Part shown: piece after piece, positions 1-8,675 of the stretch | Numbering within the stretch: the stretch's first letter is position 1 | Layout: each line of letters starts with the position of its first letter | Assembly: GCF_000337815.1 (NCBI RefSeq) | Contig: NZ_AOLN01000010.1 | Coordinates: 1 to 64,000, forward strand | Origin: Haloferax mucosum ATCC BAA-1512 | GTDB lineage: Archaea; Halobacteriota; Halobacteria; Halobacteriales; Haloferacaceae | Direction of reading: 5' to 3' | Length of the DNA stretch: 64,000 nucleotides | Program-made: the position numbers and the translations under genes | The notes under the pieces: model-generated | What the model was told of the DNA's origin: nothing | Databases searched by the model: none | Seen by the model: the letters and a program-made list of their open reading frames with translations, nothing else

Positions 1-19
1 GCAAAGTAAGATGTAGTTG

Positions 20-802
20 ATGCCCAGGAAATCTGACATCAATCGCAGAAGTGTGCTAAAAACAATCGGTGCTGCAGGCAGTGCAACGCTTCTTTCGTCC
101 ACAGCAAGTGCTTCAGGTGACACCCCTGAGTCTGATCGAGATATTGAGGAATTATCTCGCTCAGAGATTGATCAGACGATATCTATGATTCAGGCCGATA
201 GTGAGGCTAACAAACTTTTGGACTATATCTCTGACCATGGTTGGGGTTGCAATCTCAAGGATGGAACGTACAGAAAAATCGTTGTCCCAGATGGAGATGA
301 CTTTATAATTGTCGCGGTAATGCTATCAAACGTTGAAGAAGACGGTTCTGATGGTGTGTTCCGTTGGACTAGTACAGACGAAGAGCCGACAAGTGTTAAT
401 TTAATTAACACTTCAGAGCATACAGAAACTTCGGCTGTAGTAATTGATGGAACCGTAAAAGAGGAAACAAGCACGTTTGGGCATCCTGATTCCGATGATA
501 TCACTGATTCTGGTGGTATGGTTCAACCGATGGATAACACTGCGCCCCCTGGCAGTGGCGGTGTCTGCTACCGATGTGGTTGTGAAACCGTGGTATCCCG
601 CAACTGTACGAGCTATAACTGGGATTGTTTAATTATCGCAGGTAGCGTTTGGGGAGCAAGCTGCGCTGTAGGCAAGATCGGGTGCTTCCTATCTTCAAGT
701 GGTAATCTTGCGCTGTGGATCGTTGGCGATAACTGTAATATTTGTGACAATTACAAAGTATCGAGGGCTGAAATTGGATACGCCTGTACTCACGAGGACT
801 GA
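20..802 (+). CDS. Halocin C8-like precursor (Tat-exported, cysteine-rich)
   Basis: A 260-residue protein. A twin-arginine signal (NRRSVLK plus a hydrophobic stretch, residues 9-32) is followed by an acidic pro-region (about 33-178). The C-terminal ~80 residues hold ten cysteines (183, 186, 188, 196, 203, 215, 222, 239, 242, 256) after a PPGSGG linker. Halocin C8 precursors have the same plan: a Tat leader, an N-terminal part that acts as immunity protein, and a released C-terminal peptide of about 76 residues with ten cysteines. The likely role is therefore a secreted microhalocin plus self-protection, inferred from architecture rather than close identity. The TTG at 17 is in frame, but ATG 20 puts the Arg pair at the usual place. 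The promoter lies mostly outside the window. A decayed IS6-type element begins 18 bp after the stop. Confidence 0.72.
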   Translation: MPRKSDINRRSVLKTIGAAGSATLLSSTASASGDTPESDRDIEELSRSEIDQTISMIQADSEANKLLDYISDHGWGCNLKDGTYRKIVVPDGDDFIIVAVMLSNVEEDGSDGVFRWTSTDEEPTSVNLINTSEHTETSAVVIDGTVKEETSTFGHPDSDDITDSGGMVQPMDNTAPPGSGGVCYRCGCETVVSRNCTSYNWDCLIIAGSVWGASCAVGKIGCFLSSSGNLALWIVGDNCNICDNYKVSRAEIGYACTHED

Positions 803-820
803 ACTCAGGAACGGACAAAT

Positions 821-1302
821 GACACTGTCTATATAGGACCAAGCAGCTCGAAGAGCTAGCGACCTATACTACTCTCAGACCTGCTCAGAGAGACAGAATC
901 GGTTCTGTATCTCCTCAGCGTAGAACGTTCGTCCCAAGCAATTTTCAAGTAGGCACCTCGGTTAGCTGACAGGTTGCAGTCGACGAGGCTGCTGTCAAAC
1001 TCAACAGAGAGTAATCATGGTTATACGCTGCAGTAGACCTCGACAGAAAAGTGACTTTTGACGTTGCGTTATTTGAACGTCATTAGACTAATTTAGCTGC
1101 TGCGTTTCTACATGGACTCACGGAGAAACAGGACTGTTCAGAGGCGATGTTTCTTGTCGATGTATTTGGCTATTGGAATTCATGCGTATGTCTGCTGAAT
1201 CTCTGCCAATGGCTTGCAGTGTTCATCTATTACTATCACTTTCACCGACCGAGTCAGTTACTAAACCGAAGAATATCAGTTCTGGCGATCAACTAGACAG
1301 TG
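821..1302 (+). mobile_element. Degenerate IS6-type insertion element
   Basis: The left end reads GACACTGTCTATATAGG (821) and the right end AACTAGACAGTG (1291-1302). These match the terminal repeats of the two elements at 60.3 and 61.5 kb. Between about 1024 and 1210 one frame reads like the catalytic core of haloarchaeal IS6-family (ISH) transposases: YAAVDLDRKV, then FERH followed by a stop codon, then AAAFLHGLTEK and MFLVD.FGY. A weaker match to the C-terminal YYHFHRP region follows near 1235. The length (about 480 bp against about 800 for an intact copy), the in-frame stop and the missing segments make it inactive. No target duplication is visible. Confidence 0.75.
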
Positions 1303-1311
1303 ATAGTCAGG

Positions 1312-1680
1312 TTATAATGTAGCTGAGACGGAACGTTCACGCCGCTGTTCAGTGTATATTTTGAGAGTGATCCCAGACAAGCATAACCCTATACCATATA
1401 TCAATATTATTATTGATACACGTAGATCTGATCCTATCGGGAGGTCAGAGGTAACTCCTAAAAACGGTGCTAGGGTAATCGTGAGTACTAGTAGTGCAAT
1501 TGATGAATTGCTGGGTTTTTCTAGGGGAATTCGATACTGAACTAATAAAGATACACCGAGTAAATATGTTACAAACACCACTAAACCCAGCTTCAAATTC
1601 CAGAATGAACCATAGTACATGAGAAGTACCATAGCTGATGCGGACAATATTCCGAAAATCGGTGTTGGTATCTCGTCCAT
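1312..1680 (-). CDS. Small four-helix membrane protein
   Basis: A 122-residue protein with four predicted membrane segments (about 7-26, 30-48, 61-78 and 88-108) and a short basic C-terminal tail (EQRRERS). No family recognised. Its stop codon lies ten bases beyond the end of the degenerate IS element, so the element sits between this gene and the halocin-like gene, and the two genes converge. Small membrane proteins beside bacteriocin genes are often immunity factors, but nothing here shows that. The codon usage is AT-rich like the rest of the first 2 kb, unlike the GC-rich DNA that follows. Confidence 0.55.
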   Translation of the reverse strand: MDEIPTPIFGILSASAMVLLMYYGSFWNLKLGLVVFVTYLLGVSLLVQYRIPLEKPSNSSIALLVLTITLAPFLGVTSDLPIGSDLRVSIIILIYGIGLCLSGITLKIYTEQRRERSVSATL

Positions 1681-1990
1681 ATTTGACAGTGTTATTGCTT
1701 CAATATATAACTGGAGGATAGATGTCGGAAATGCCTCTTTACTGGTGGAAGACGGTACCTCTGCTCTGCTGAAATCTTCTTTACACCTGGTGACTTATTG
1801 AGGTTCGAATTTCCAACAGCATTCGCAGAAACCCCTGGAATAGCAACTCTTCACAATGTTTACGTTGAACGTTTTCAACGGAGACGAACTACTGGTACGC
1901 ATTCAACGATGACTTCAACACCATTGAGAACGCCTACCGACTTGATGCTTCAACCACCACCCATCAGTCACAGTAACTAAATAGACGCGA
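1681..1990. other. AT-rich gap, no gene seen
   Basis: No convincing reading frame in either direction. The right part runs into the broken 3' end of the DUF7342-like gene. The composition resembles the neighbouring IS remnant more than the GC-rich DNA after 2.4 kb. Confidence 0.4.
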
Positions 1991-2342
1991 CCTACGCACG
2001 CTTCGTAGTCTGCGATTTGGTCAGTCATTCACGAATTCGTTCTTGGAGTTCTCGACACTGTGTTCAGTCTGGAACCGCTCGATTCGCCGCCACTCGAAAG
2101 GCATCGTTGCGCTCGTAGGTAGCTGGGACGTCGCATGCTTTCTTCACGACGCCCAGTTCTGTGAGGAAGCGGAGGTACTTCTGTGCGGTACCGGGCGTGA
2201 CTTCTACTCGGTCTGCGATTGCAGCGACACGCAATGGCTCAGCGAGCTGGAGGGCGACATCGTATATGTTTTCGACCGCTGTCCGACGATTGAGCACTGT
2301 ATCCCACTCAGCCGCGAAATCTATCGACGGTGGATCGCTCAT
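1991..2342 (-). pseudogene. Broken winged-helix regulator (DUF7342-like)
   Basis: The first 80 residues from ATG 2342 are an intact winged-helix domain (AVENIYDVALQL, IADRVEVTPGTAQKYL, LGVVKK, TYERND) typical of haloarchaeal DUF7342 regulators. The frame then ends early at 2064. The expected C-terminal half is still readable in pieces: RRIERFQTEHSVE in a second frame, then LQERIRE and MTDQIADYEA in further frames towards 1995. At least two frameshifts and a stop therefore separate it from a full-length gene. An expressed 92-residue DNA-binding remnant remains possible. It lies 33 bp downstream of the gene ending at 2376 and was probably co-transcribed with it. Confidence 0.65.
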
Positions 2343-2375
2343 GATGCTCGTAAAGAAATTCGTTTGAGAGGCTTA

Positions 2376-2756
2376 TTACCCTTCCTGTGGGAGGCCCGTC
2401 GAGCCACCCGACCCCGACGCTGCCCCCAACGTCGTCAACGAACTCTTGAGACTAATTGCGAGCTGAATCTTGATGATCAGGGTCCACGCGTTAATCGTTA
2501 GGACGACGGTTGCAGCCGCCGACTGCACGGACGCTGCGTCGTCGAGACGGTCCTCAAACACACTGGCGTCGTTGGCAGCGACTCGCCCATACGCGGTTAT
2601 CGCCCGCAAGTAAGCGACGAGAGCCCAGGCGCGGACAGCGGGGTCGTCGTCACCGGCGTTCGCTGCCGACGACCGTACGGCCGAGGTGACGTCGCGAAGG
2701 CCGGCCTGCAGATCCCCGACGACATGCTCGGCTGTGTCTTGATCCGCAGCACCCAT
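2376..2756 (-). CDS. Conserved-looking hypothetical protein
   Basis: A 126-residue acidic, alanine-rich protein predicted to be mostly helical. A central segment (RAWALVAYLRAITAYGRV) and a hydrophobic stretch (TVVLTINAWTLIIKIQLAI, about 85-103) could pack into a bundle or a single membrane helix. The tail is Gly/Ser-rich. No family recognised. It is immediately upstream of the broken DUF7342 regulator on the same strand, and divergent from the large repeat protein starting at 2843, with which it shares an 86-bp promoter region. Its base composition is GC-rich like the downstream genes. The call rests on codon character and context only. Confidence 0.5.
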   Translation of the reverse strand: MGAADQDTAEHVVGDLQAGLRDVTSAVRSSAANAGDDDPAVRAWALVAYLRAITAYGRVAANDASVFEDRLDDAASVQSAAATVVLTINAWTLIIKIQLAISLKSSLTTLGAASGSGGSTGLPQEG

Positions 2757-2842
2757 CGATCCGAGTGCTTCGAGCGCTGCTTTTTTTCAATCGCAACAAG
2801 GCCATCACATTGTTTATTGTCAGCGGAATCTGATATCGGGTA

Positions 2843-5680
2843 ATGAACGGCGACGAGCCTCCCGCTGAAGCCACCCCTACCTCCTCCCCTCCGGCCAACG
2901 CTGAGATCGTGGAGGCGCTCCTCAGCGCACTCGATTCCGATACCGACGCGTTCCGCCAGTCACACGTCGACAGCATCCTGTCGCTGCTGTCGGACAACGC
3001 TGACGACGATAGTCAGTCGGCACTCGCCGACGCTCTCTTTGCAGCCATCGTCGATGCAATCAAAACCGGACAGTTCGAACAGCTCTCCGTTCCCCTCGAC
3101 CGTTTCGAGTCCATCGTCGCGCACACCCCTCGCGCTGACACGCTTCGACAGCTACTAGCTCGGACGCTGGTGCAAGCAATCGGGTATGACGGGGCATCAG
3201 GACGCGTCGAATCCATGGCGACCCACCTCGAACGCATGGAGTCACTGGCAGATGAATACGACAATGACGACAGGACCCAATATCTTCATTCACGCGCACT
3301 CTACACCGCTGCATATCATGAGGGAGAGGCCGGTCGATTCGACGACGCTCAGCGGTCACTCGACCGGCTGGAAGCCCACGCCCGTGCGCACCCGGACCAC
3401 AGAGGAGTTCAGTCCCAGTTCGCAACAGGCCTGTTCAATGCCGTGTATCATGCGACCGACGCCGACCAGCTCGACGTGCTTCAGACGCACCTTGACCGCC
3501 TCGATGCCCTCGCGATGGAGTATCCGACCACCGACGAGATACAGCTCCAACTCGCCAACGGACTGTACAACGCTGCAGGTGCGGAGGGCAAAGCCGGAGC
3601 ATTCGAGCGCCTCGACGCCCGCATCGACCGACTCGAACAGCTGTGCGACGCCACCCCGACTGAAGCGATTCACGTCCGCTATGCGAAGGGACTCTATAAC
3701 GCAGCGACGTACAATGCGAGCGCTGGGCGGTTCGAGGCGGTTCAATCCTACCTCGACGATCTCGACTCGGTCGTCTCCACGTATCCCAACAACGAAGCGA
3801 TTCAAACCCGCATCGGTGAGGCGCTCTATCACACCAGCTACTACCGGGGCGAAGCTGGTCGGCTCGACGCACAGCGAGCGGACCTTGAACAGCTCGCGGA
3901 ACTGGTCTCCGAGAATCCAGACACCGATGCCCTCCAGCGCAATCTCGCCAAGAGCCTGGCCAGTGCTGCCACGCACGCTGGGAGCCACGGCCAGTTCGAG
4001 GAACTCGACCACCTTCTCGACCGGCTCGAGACACTGGCCGACGACCAGCCCGACCACCAGGAGATACAGTCGAGGCTCAGTCTCGCGCTATTCAACGCCG
4101 TGACCGACGCGGGCCAAGCCGGTCGGTTCGAACACCAACGAAGACTCCTCGACTGGCTCGAAACCCTCGCTGAGAGCCACTCTGGCATCGAGAAGATTCA
4201 CGTCAGACTCGCAAAGGCGACCCTGAACGCGACGCAGAATCAGGGGGATGCCGGGCTACTCGTCGGTCTCCACGTCCATCTCGACCGTCTCGAAGCACTC
4301 GTCGCCGACTTCCCGAACAACGCAGAGATCCGAAGCGCGTTTGCCACCTCGCTGTACAACGCCGTCACGTTCATGGGAGAGGCCGGTCGGATGGACGACC
4401 TCACGACGGTCCTGTCGCGTCTCGAATCCGTCACCGAAGCCTCGACCGAGTTCGAGGCGGTACAACGCCAGTTCGCCGACACCCTCCGCGTGGTGGTGTA
4501 TTACATGGCAACCACCGGCCGATTCGAGGACGGACAGTATTACCTCAACCGCCTCCACCGCCTCGCCAGCAGCCATCGTGACGATACCGAAATCCAGTGT
4601 CACTACGCAAGAGCGCTGGAGACGGCTATTTCCCACGAGGGCGACGCCGGTCGAGTCGACGTGCTCCCGACGCGGCTCGACCAGCTCGAATCCATCGCAG
4701 CGGCCACTCCCGAGAGCGAGCGAATCCAACGTACGTTCGCTTCGGGGCTGCAGACTGCGATCCTCACCCAGCGGGAGGCAGGCCGATTCGAGCACGACCG
4801 GGACTATTTCGACCGTCTCGAAGCGCTCGCACGCGAACATCCGACCGACGAGGAGATACAGGTCGTCCTCGCGGACGTTCTCGCGAACGGCGGTTCGCTC
4901 GACCAGCTCGAATCACATGCTGGTGCATATCCCGCCGTCTCAGGCGTCCAGGCAGCGTTCGCGACGGCGCTCTGGAACGCCACATTCCACGCGGCCGAAG
5001 CCGGACGGACCGATGTTGTGGACACACAACTGGACCGTCTCGAAGCGCTGGCGACGGTGTATCCGAACGTCGAGACGGTACAGGAGCGACTCTCGAAAGC
5101 AGTCTTCACCACCGCACGATACCAAGCTGAGGACAGCCGATTCGACGCGTTCGAGCGGTCAGTCGACCGCCTCGAAACACTGGCTGCCGACAATCCCGCC
5201 ACCGATGCGATCCAGTCTGATTTCGCGCAGGTTCTGTTCAACGCGGTCTTTGCGTCGAGTGGTGCTTGGCAGTTCGAAGACGCAGGGGATTACCTCGACC
5301 GGCTCGAAGCCCACGCCACAGACCATCCCAATGCCGAGGAGATTCAGTCCGAGTTCGGTGCTGGGCTCTGTAAACTCATGGAACGGGAGGCGGCTGCTGG
5401 TCGACTCGACGACTTCCGAACGCGCCTCGACAGGCTCCAGACCCTCGCTCGGGACAATCCCGACAACCAGATGATCCAACGGCGACTCGCCTGGGCACTG
5501 GTTCACGCTATCAAAAATCAGGTGGGGACACCCGGCGACCGTCAGTCGGCTCTCGAACGGCTCGAACTGCTCGCCCACGACTTCCCCGACGACGAGGAGA
5601 TACAGTCACAGCTAACCAGTGCACTCCAGTTCGCTCCATTCGCCGAGTATGACGGGTTCGACGGCCCCTCGTCTACCTAA
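2843..5680 (+). CDS. Giant TPR-like helical repeat protein
   Basis: 945 residues made almost entirely of about 20 tandem units of roughly 43 residues. Each unit carries a GRFE/D...LDRLE(A/T)LA...HP motif followed by EIQ..(F/L)A..L.NA. This helix-turn-helix periodicity resembles tetratricopeptide solenoids. The unit around residues 685-705 is shortened (VLANGGSLDQLES). There is no signal peptide, membrane helix or catalytic motif, so a cytoplasmic protein-binding scaffold is the likeliest role. It starts at ATG 2843, divergent from the gene ending at 2376, and a DUF2262-like gene follows after nine bases, suggesting one transcript. The repeats are divergent, so the array is not a recent expansion. 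Confidence 0.85.
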   Translation: MNGDEPPAEATPTSSPPANAEIVEALLSALDSDTDAFRQSHVDSILSLLSDNADDDSQSALADALFAAIVDAIKTGQFEQLSVPLDRFESIVAHTPRADTLRQLLARTLVQAIGYDGASGRVESMATHLERMESLADEYDNDDRTQYLHSRALYTAAYHEGEAGRFDDAQRSLDRLEAHARAHPDHRGVQSQFATGLFNAVYHATDADQLDVLQTHLDRLDALAMEYPTTDEIQLQLANGLYNAAGAEGKAGAFERLDARIDRLEQLCDATPTEAIHVRYAKGLYNAATYNASAGRFEAVQSYLDDLDSVVSTYPNNEAIQTRIGEALYHTSYYRGEAGRLDAQRADLEQLAELVSENPDTDALQRNLAKSLASAATHAGSHGQFEELDHLLDRLETLADDQPDHQEIQSRLSLALFNAVTDAGQAGRFEHQRRLLDWLETLAESHSGIEKIHVRLAKATLNATQNQGDAGLLVGLHVHLDRLEALVADFPNNAEIRSAFATSLYNAVTFMGEAGRMDDLTTVLSRLESVTEASTEFEAVQRQFADTLRVVVYYMATTGRFEDGQYYLNRLHRLASSHRDDTEIQCHYARALETAISHEGDAGRVDVLPTRLDQLESIAAATPESERIQRTFASGLQTAILTQREAGRFEHDRDYFDRLEALAREHPTDEEIQVVLADVLANGGSLDQLESHAGAYPAVSGVQAAFATALWNATFHAAEAGRTDVVDTQLDRLEALATVYPNVETVQERLSKAVFTTARYQAEDSRFDAFERSVDRLETLAADNPATDAIQSDFAQVLFNAVFASSGAWQFEDAGDYLDRLEAHATDHPNAEEIQSEFGAGLCKLMEREAAAGRLDDFRTRLDRLQTLARDNPDNQMIQRRLAWALVHAIKNQVGTPGDRQSALERLELLAHDFPDDEEIQSQLTSALQFAPFAEYDGFDGPSST

Positions 5681-5689
5681 ACCGAAACG

Positions 5690-6190
5690 GTGCAATTAGG
5701 TCTGCCTCTATCGTACGGAAACAAAGTTGACGGCGAAACGCCCGGTTCCGGGCAATCACAGGAGCCCGAGACGTACGAAGACGAGCAATTCGGGACCTTC
5801 GAGAAGAAGCCGACCAGGAGCGGCTATTCTACGACCGCCGAATGGAACGGCAACGAGATAGAGCTGATCCTCTCGCCCACCGAAACCGGCGAGCGCCTGT
5901 CCGGACTCTCCGTCGCGAAAGAACTGTGGGACGACCAGTCGGCGTGGAACGAACGGATCCAGCAGTACGCGCTCGACGAGTTGCTCGAACTCAAGAACGT
6001 GGAGTGGATCAGAACAGACGAGGACACGGTGACCGCCGAAGAGTTCACGGACAGAATGGAACCGAAAACCGTCACCATCGGCCACGATGGCAGGTTCACG
6101 TTCTGGCATCGCGGCAATGGCCTGTTCTTCGACCACCGTATCAAGGTCTCTGGCACCCTCGAAGAGGGGATTACCGAGGCGTATCTGTGA
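5690..6190 (+). CDS. DUF2262-like protein
   Basis: A 166-residue protein from a GTG start nine bases after the repeat-protein stop. Its C-terminal two thirds match what I know of the DUF2262 pattern: WNERIQQYALDELLELKN, an acidic ...TAEEFTDRM segment, then TIGHDGRFTFWHRGNG and KVSGTLEEGI. The family's function is unknown. It is usually a stand-alone cytoplasmic protein. The first ~35 residues are low-complexity and could be untranslated if a later start were used, but no better in-frame ATG exists before the domain. Probably co-expressed with the upstream repeat protein. Confidence 0.7.
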   Translation: MQLGLPLSYGNKVDGETPGSGQSQEPETYEDEQFGTFEKKPTRSGYSTTAEWNGNEIELILSPTETGERLSGLSVAKELWDDQSAWNERIQQYALDELLELKNVEWIRTDEDTVTAEEFTDRMEPKTVTIGHDGRFTFWHRGNGLFFDHRIKVSGTLEEGITEAYL

Positions 6191-6225
6191 CCTGCACCGA
6201 CGACTGAAACCGGACATTCCGAACC

Positions 6226-6597
6226 ATGCATCTCGAACCGGCGGACAGCAGTATCGAATACCTCGAAGACTTGGCGACGGGCACGTTGACAGTCGAATCC
6301 GAGGACACGAGCTACACCATTGAACCGAGTGATCTGCTGGACATCGCGGAGTTGGACGCGCATCTTTCAGGGGTCTCCTCAGAGGAGATTTCGTCGTCTC
6401 TCGGACTCCCGGTGGACACGTTCGACGGGCAACCCGTGTATCGCGGCAGCGAGACCGGACTGGAACTGCACTACGCGGTTCTCGGTGGTGACCCTGACGA
6501 GCGATTCGCCGTGCTTTCGTTCGGTGAAGTGCAATCCGGGCGTTACGCGTACAAACTCGAAGCTGTGCTGTGGCCCGGTCGGCCGTCAGGTGACTGA
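6226..6597 (+). CDS. Hypothetical acidic protein
   Basis: A 123-residue soluble, acidic protein. A helical N-terminal half (SDLLDIAELDAHL, EEISSSLGLPVD) precedes a beta-rich C-terminal half (LELHYAVLGG, FAVLSFGEV, YKLEAVLWPG). No family recognised. It begins 35 bp after the DUF2262-like gene on the same strand and is likely the last gene of that operon. It converges with a broken methyltransferase gene. Confidence 0.6.
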   Translation: MHLEPADSSIEYLEDLATGTLTVESEDTSYTIEPSDLLDIAELDAHLSGVSSEEISSSLGLPVDTFDGQPVYRGSETGLELHYAVLGGDPDERFAVLSFGEVQSGRYAYKLEAVLWPGRPSGD

Positions 6598-6624
6598 GAT
6601 AGGACGCTCGGCGGCCACGCACAG

Positions 6625-7107
6625 TTACGACAGATACCCGACCCAAGTCCGTCGGCGTTCGGGCGACTGTGACCGGTCGCGTTCGTTGTACACGACGAAC
6701 AGCCCATCCTGTGTCGGGACGAAGCGCATCTTGTCGGCCACACCATGCAACACGGATTCAACGCCGCGAGTCCGTCAATGGCAACGCGTAGTCCGTCCTT
6801 GCCTGCCTCGTCGTCAACCATGTACAGAGCGTAGCTTGCGACGACGACATCCACCGGTTCCTCAACGTTCGGTTCACGAAACGACCCATGGTCGAACGAG
6901 ACGTTCTCGATACCGCGACACTCAGCCGTCTCACGGGCGTATCGGAGCCACTCGTCCTAGATGTCCTGCCCTAACACGTGGTCACACTTCGAGAGCTACG
7001 ATACCTGTTCCCGTACTGATATTGACCACGATATCATCGTGCTCGATTGGGGCGTGCGTGAGAAGATACCGAGAATTTCGTGAACTCGTCTTGAAATGTG
7101 TCGTTCA
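6625..7107 (-). pseudogene. Broken class I SAM-dependent methyltransferase
   Basis: Starting from ATG 7107, pieces of one methyltransferase can be read in several frames. They are MNDTFQDEFTKFSVSS, then THAPIEHDDIVV, the SAM-binding loop as STGTGIVALEV followed by a stop, then DHVLGQDI, another stop, DEWLRYARETAE, ENVSFDHGS and VDVVVASYALYMVDD. At least two frameshifts and two nonsense codons interrupt it. After about 6760 the match is lost. A further frame (VADKMRFVPTQDGLFVVYNE, ending at 6625) may be the C-terminus of another protein, which I do not recognise. The gene is dead and lies beside an IS remnant. Confidence 0.7.
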
Positions 7108-7146
7108 TAACATCAAGCGTGCCGCACCATAGCCAAATCAACCGCT

Positions 7147-7387
7147 GTATGGCGATTTACCAGCCGTTGAATTGGTCCCTTCGGCACTGGTGCCACCTGA
7201 CTACTGAATGAACACAGCGGCTTGCCCCTCGTGAGCGGTGGCACTATCTCTGGACGGAATATTCCGGCTGATTTCTGACAATCACCGAGAACTATCTAAA
7301 TTGGTCAAGTTCCCTAGCTCATTTTCCCAGATGTCTAGCCCAATTTCTCGACGAATCAACGCGAAAATTGTCCATCCTCAGAAACTA
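7147..7387 (+). mobile_element. Transposon right-end scar, copy A
   Basis: A ~190-bp sequence (about 7200-7387, ending TCAGAAACT) is shared with copies at 14.3 kb and, inverted, at 27.8 kb. Upstream of it a short frame ends VELVPSALVPPDY-stop at about 7205. In copy B the same position carries a recognisable transposase C-terminus. I therefore read the repeat as the non-coding right end of a DDE-type haloarchaeal transposon plus its last codons. The rest of the element is absent. Confidence 0.6.
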
Positions 7388-7406
7388 TGTTAGTCGTTTG
7401 CACTCG

Positions 7407-8456
7407 CTACTGCCAAGAGAGACCCTGAGAAACCGTTGGCGGCGCGAGCGGGCTCGACGGAAGCTCACCGCCCGGGTCGGGATCGTTGTATGCCTTCGGA
7501 GCTACGTCATTTGGTGCATTGGGATAGAACAGAGACGCAACTGCGTGGATGTGTTCGCGGCCTACGTCGAGTTCGAATTGCCCACCGCCGAACATCTGGA
7601 TATCATGCTCTCGGCAGTAATCGATTGTGTCGAAGAGCGACTGGACCGAGCCGAATCGAGATGGCTTGATGTTGAGCCACTTCGGTTCCCACGGGAGGTT
7701 TTCGACCGTCTCGACACCTCGAATCGGGTAATCCCACGTCACACGGGCTTTCTCATCTTCGAACAGTGGTCGCGTTTCCTCGTTGATTTCCGGGTCTTCG
7801 ATGAGTGCCTCGGGAAAGCCGTCGATGATTCGCTTGTAAAGTTCTGGATCAGCAGGCTGATCGACTGTCGTCCCGTGGTATTGCCCTTTGAGGTCGAGTG
7901 TTCGGACGGCGTCAGTTGCCGCGAGTCGCTCTATGACCTCTGTAGTCCACTCCGATGTCGGGTCGAGTTTGAACTCTAGCTCAGGGTTGCGGTCGAGCCA
8001 GTCGAGCACGATGTCGCCGGTCGGCGGATCCTCCAGACGCGTACTCACGACGAATCGAACGGGGTCGTACGTGCGGCCGAGGCAATCGGCGAGGTTCGTG
8101 TTGGACTGTTTCAATGCGAGGTCGAGCGCGGCGCTCTCGAACGCCCATTGTCGATAATTATGGAATATCGATTGGTCCGGTTCAGTACCGTGAAAGAGAT
8201 CGATCTCGGATACTTGGCCCGAAAACTCGTCGAGGGTGTATTCACCCGTTATGGGGAAGTCTCCTACGGAACCGTTGAGGGCTTCGTGGGCGTCGTTGTC
8301 GTACGTGACGTCCTCGCCACGCCCGGTTTCGCCATCGCCGTGTAACGAGACGATGGTCGTCGCTCGGGTGAAGCCACTGGACGTGTCCCGCTCGCGCTGT
8401 TCGAGATCGTAGTCCTCTAGTTCGAATTCCAGTTCGGAAACGTGATCGTACAACAT
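7407..8456 (-). CDS. Enolase-superfamily enzyme (MLE/MR-like)
   Basis: A 349-residue protein with the capping domain (about 1-125) and TIM-barrel of the mandelate racemase / muconate lactonizing enzyme group. The expected active-site set is present: Lys163 (FKLDP), metal ligands Asp188 (LDLKG), Glu220 (LIEDP) and Asp242 (WDYPI), and Lys264 (NIKPSR). This fits the dipeptide-epimerase / o-succinylbenzoate-synthase-like branch, but the substrate cannot be read from sequence. The C-terminus (PSSPLAPPTVSQGL) is loop-like. It stands alone, divergent from the YcaC-like hydrolase gene 296 bp away. An IS scar ends 19 bp beyond its stop. Confidence 0.8.
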   Translation of the reverse strand: MLYDHVSELEFELEDYDLEQRERDTSSGFTRATTIVSLHGDGETGRGEDVTYDNDAHEALNGSVGDFPITGEYTLDEFSGQVSEIDLFHGTEPDQSIFHNYRQWAFESAALDLALKQSNTNLADCLGRTYDPVRFVVSTRLEDPPTGDIVLDWLDRNPELEFKLDPTSEWTTEVIERLAATDAVRTLDLKGQYHGTTVDQPADPELYKRIIDGFPEALIEDPEINEETRPLFEDEKARVTWDYPIRGVETVENLPWEPKWLNIKPSRFGSVQSLFDTIDYCREHDIQMFGGGQFELDVGREHIHAVASLFYPNAPNDVAPKAYNDPDPGGELPSSPLAPPTVSQGLSWQ

Positions 8457-8675
8457 CGTGAGTCCTCCTTTGTCCCGACGCCATTAATAAGTGAGAGAGA
8501 CAATCGTAGAACCTGGTAGCATTCCTGTCATCCGCTCCTCTGTTCGGGTCGCGGTGGCCTGACCTTCTGGAGTCAAGGAATGTCCGGTTGGTCAACACTC
8601 AGCGCACGCGTCGGTCCCTTGGGGGGACTCCGAGCGCTGGCATCTACTGTGGCCGTCAGTATGGGATATGGGTTG

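Noticed and set aside
1801-1830. GGTTCGAATTTCC resembling a tRNA T-arm
   Set aside because: The flanking bases do not form the 5-bp T stem, and no acceptor or anticodon arm can be built around it.
3186-5474. Long open frames of 300-400 codons overlapping the repeat protein in other frames
   Set aside because: They arise from the GC-rich, repetitive codon pattern of the 945-residue gene and are Ser/Arg/Pro-rich without domain logic.
7200-7387. Guide-RNA (omega RNA) end of an IS200/IS605 TnpB element
   Set aside because: The C-terminal codons upstream resemble a DDE transposase, not TnpB, and the copies have no TnpB zinc-finger region.
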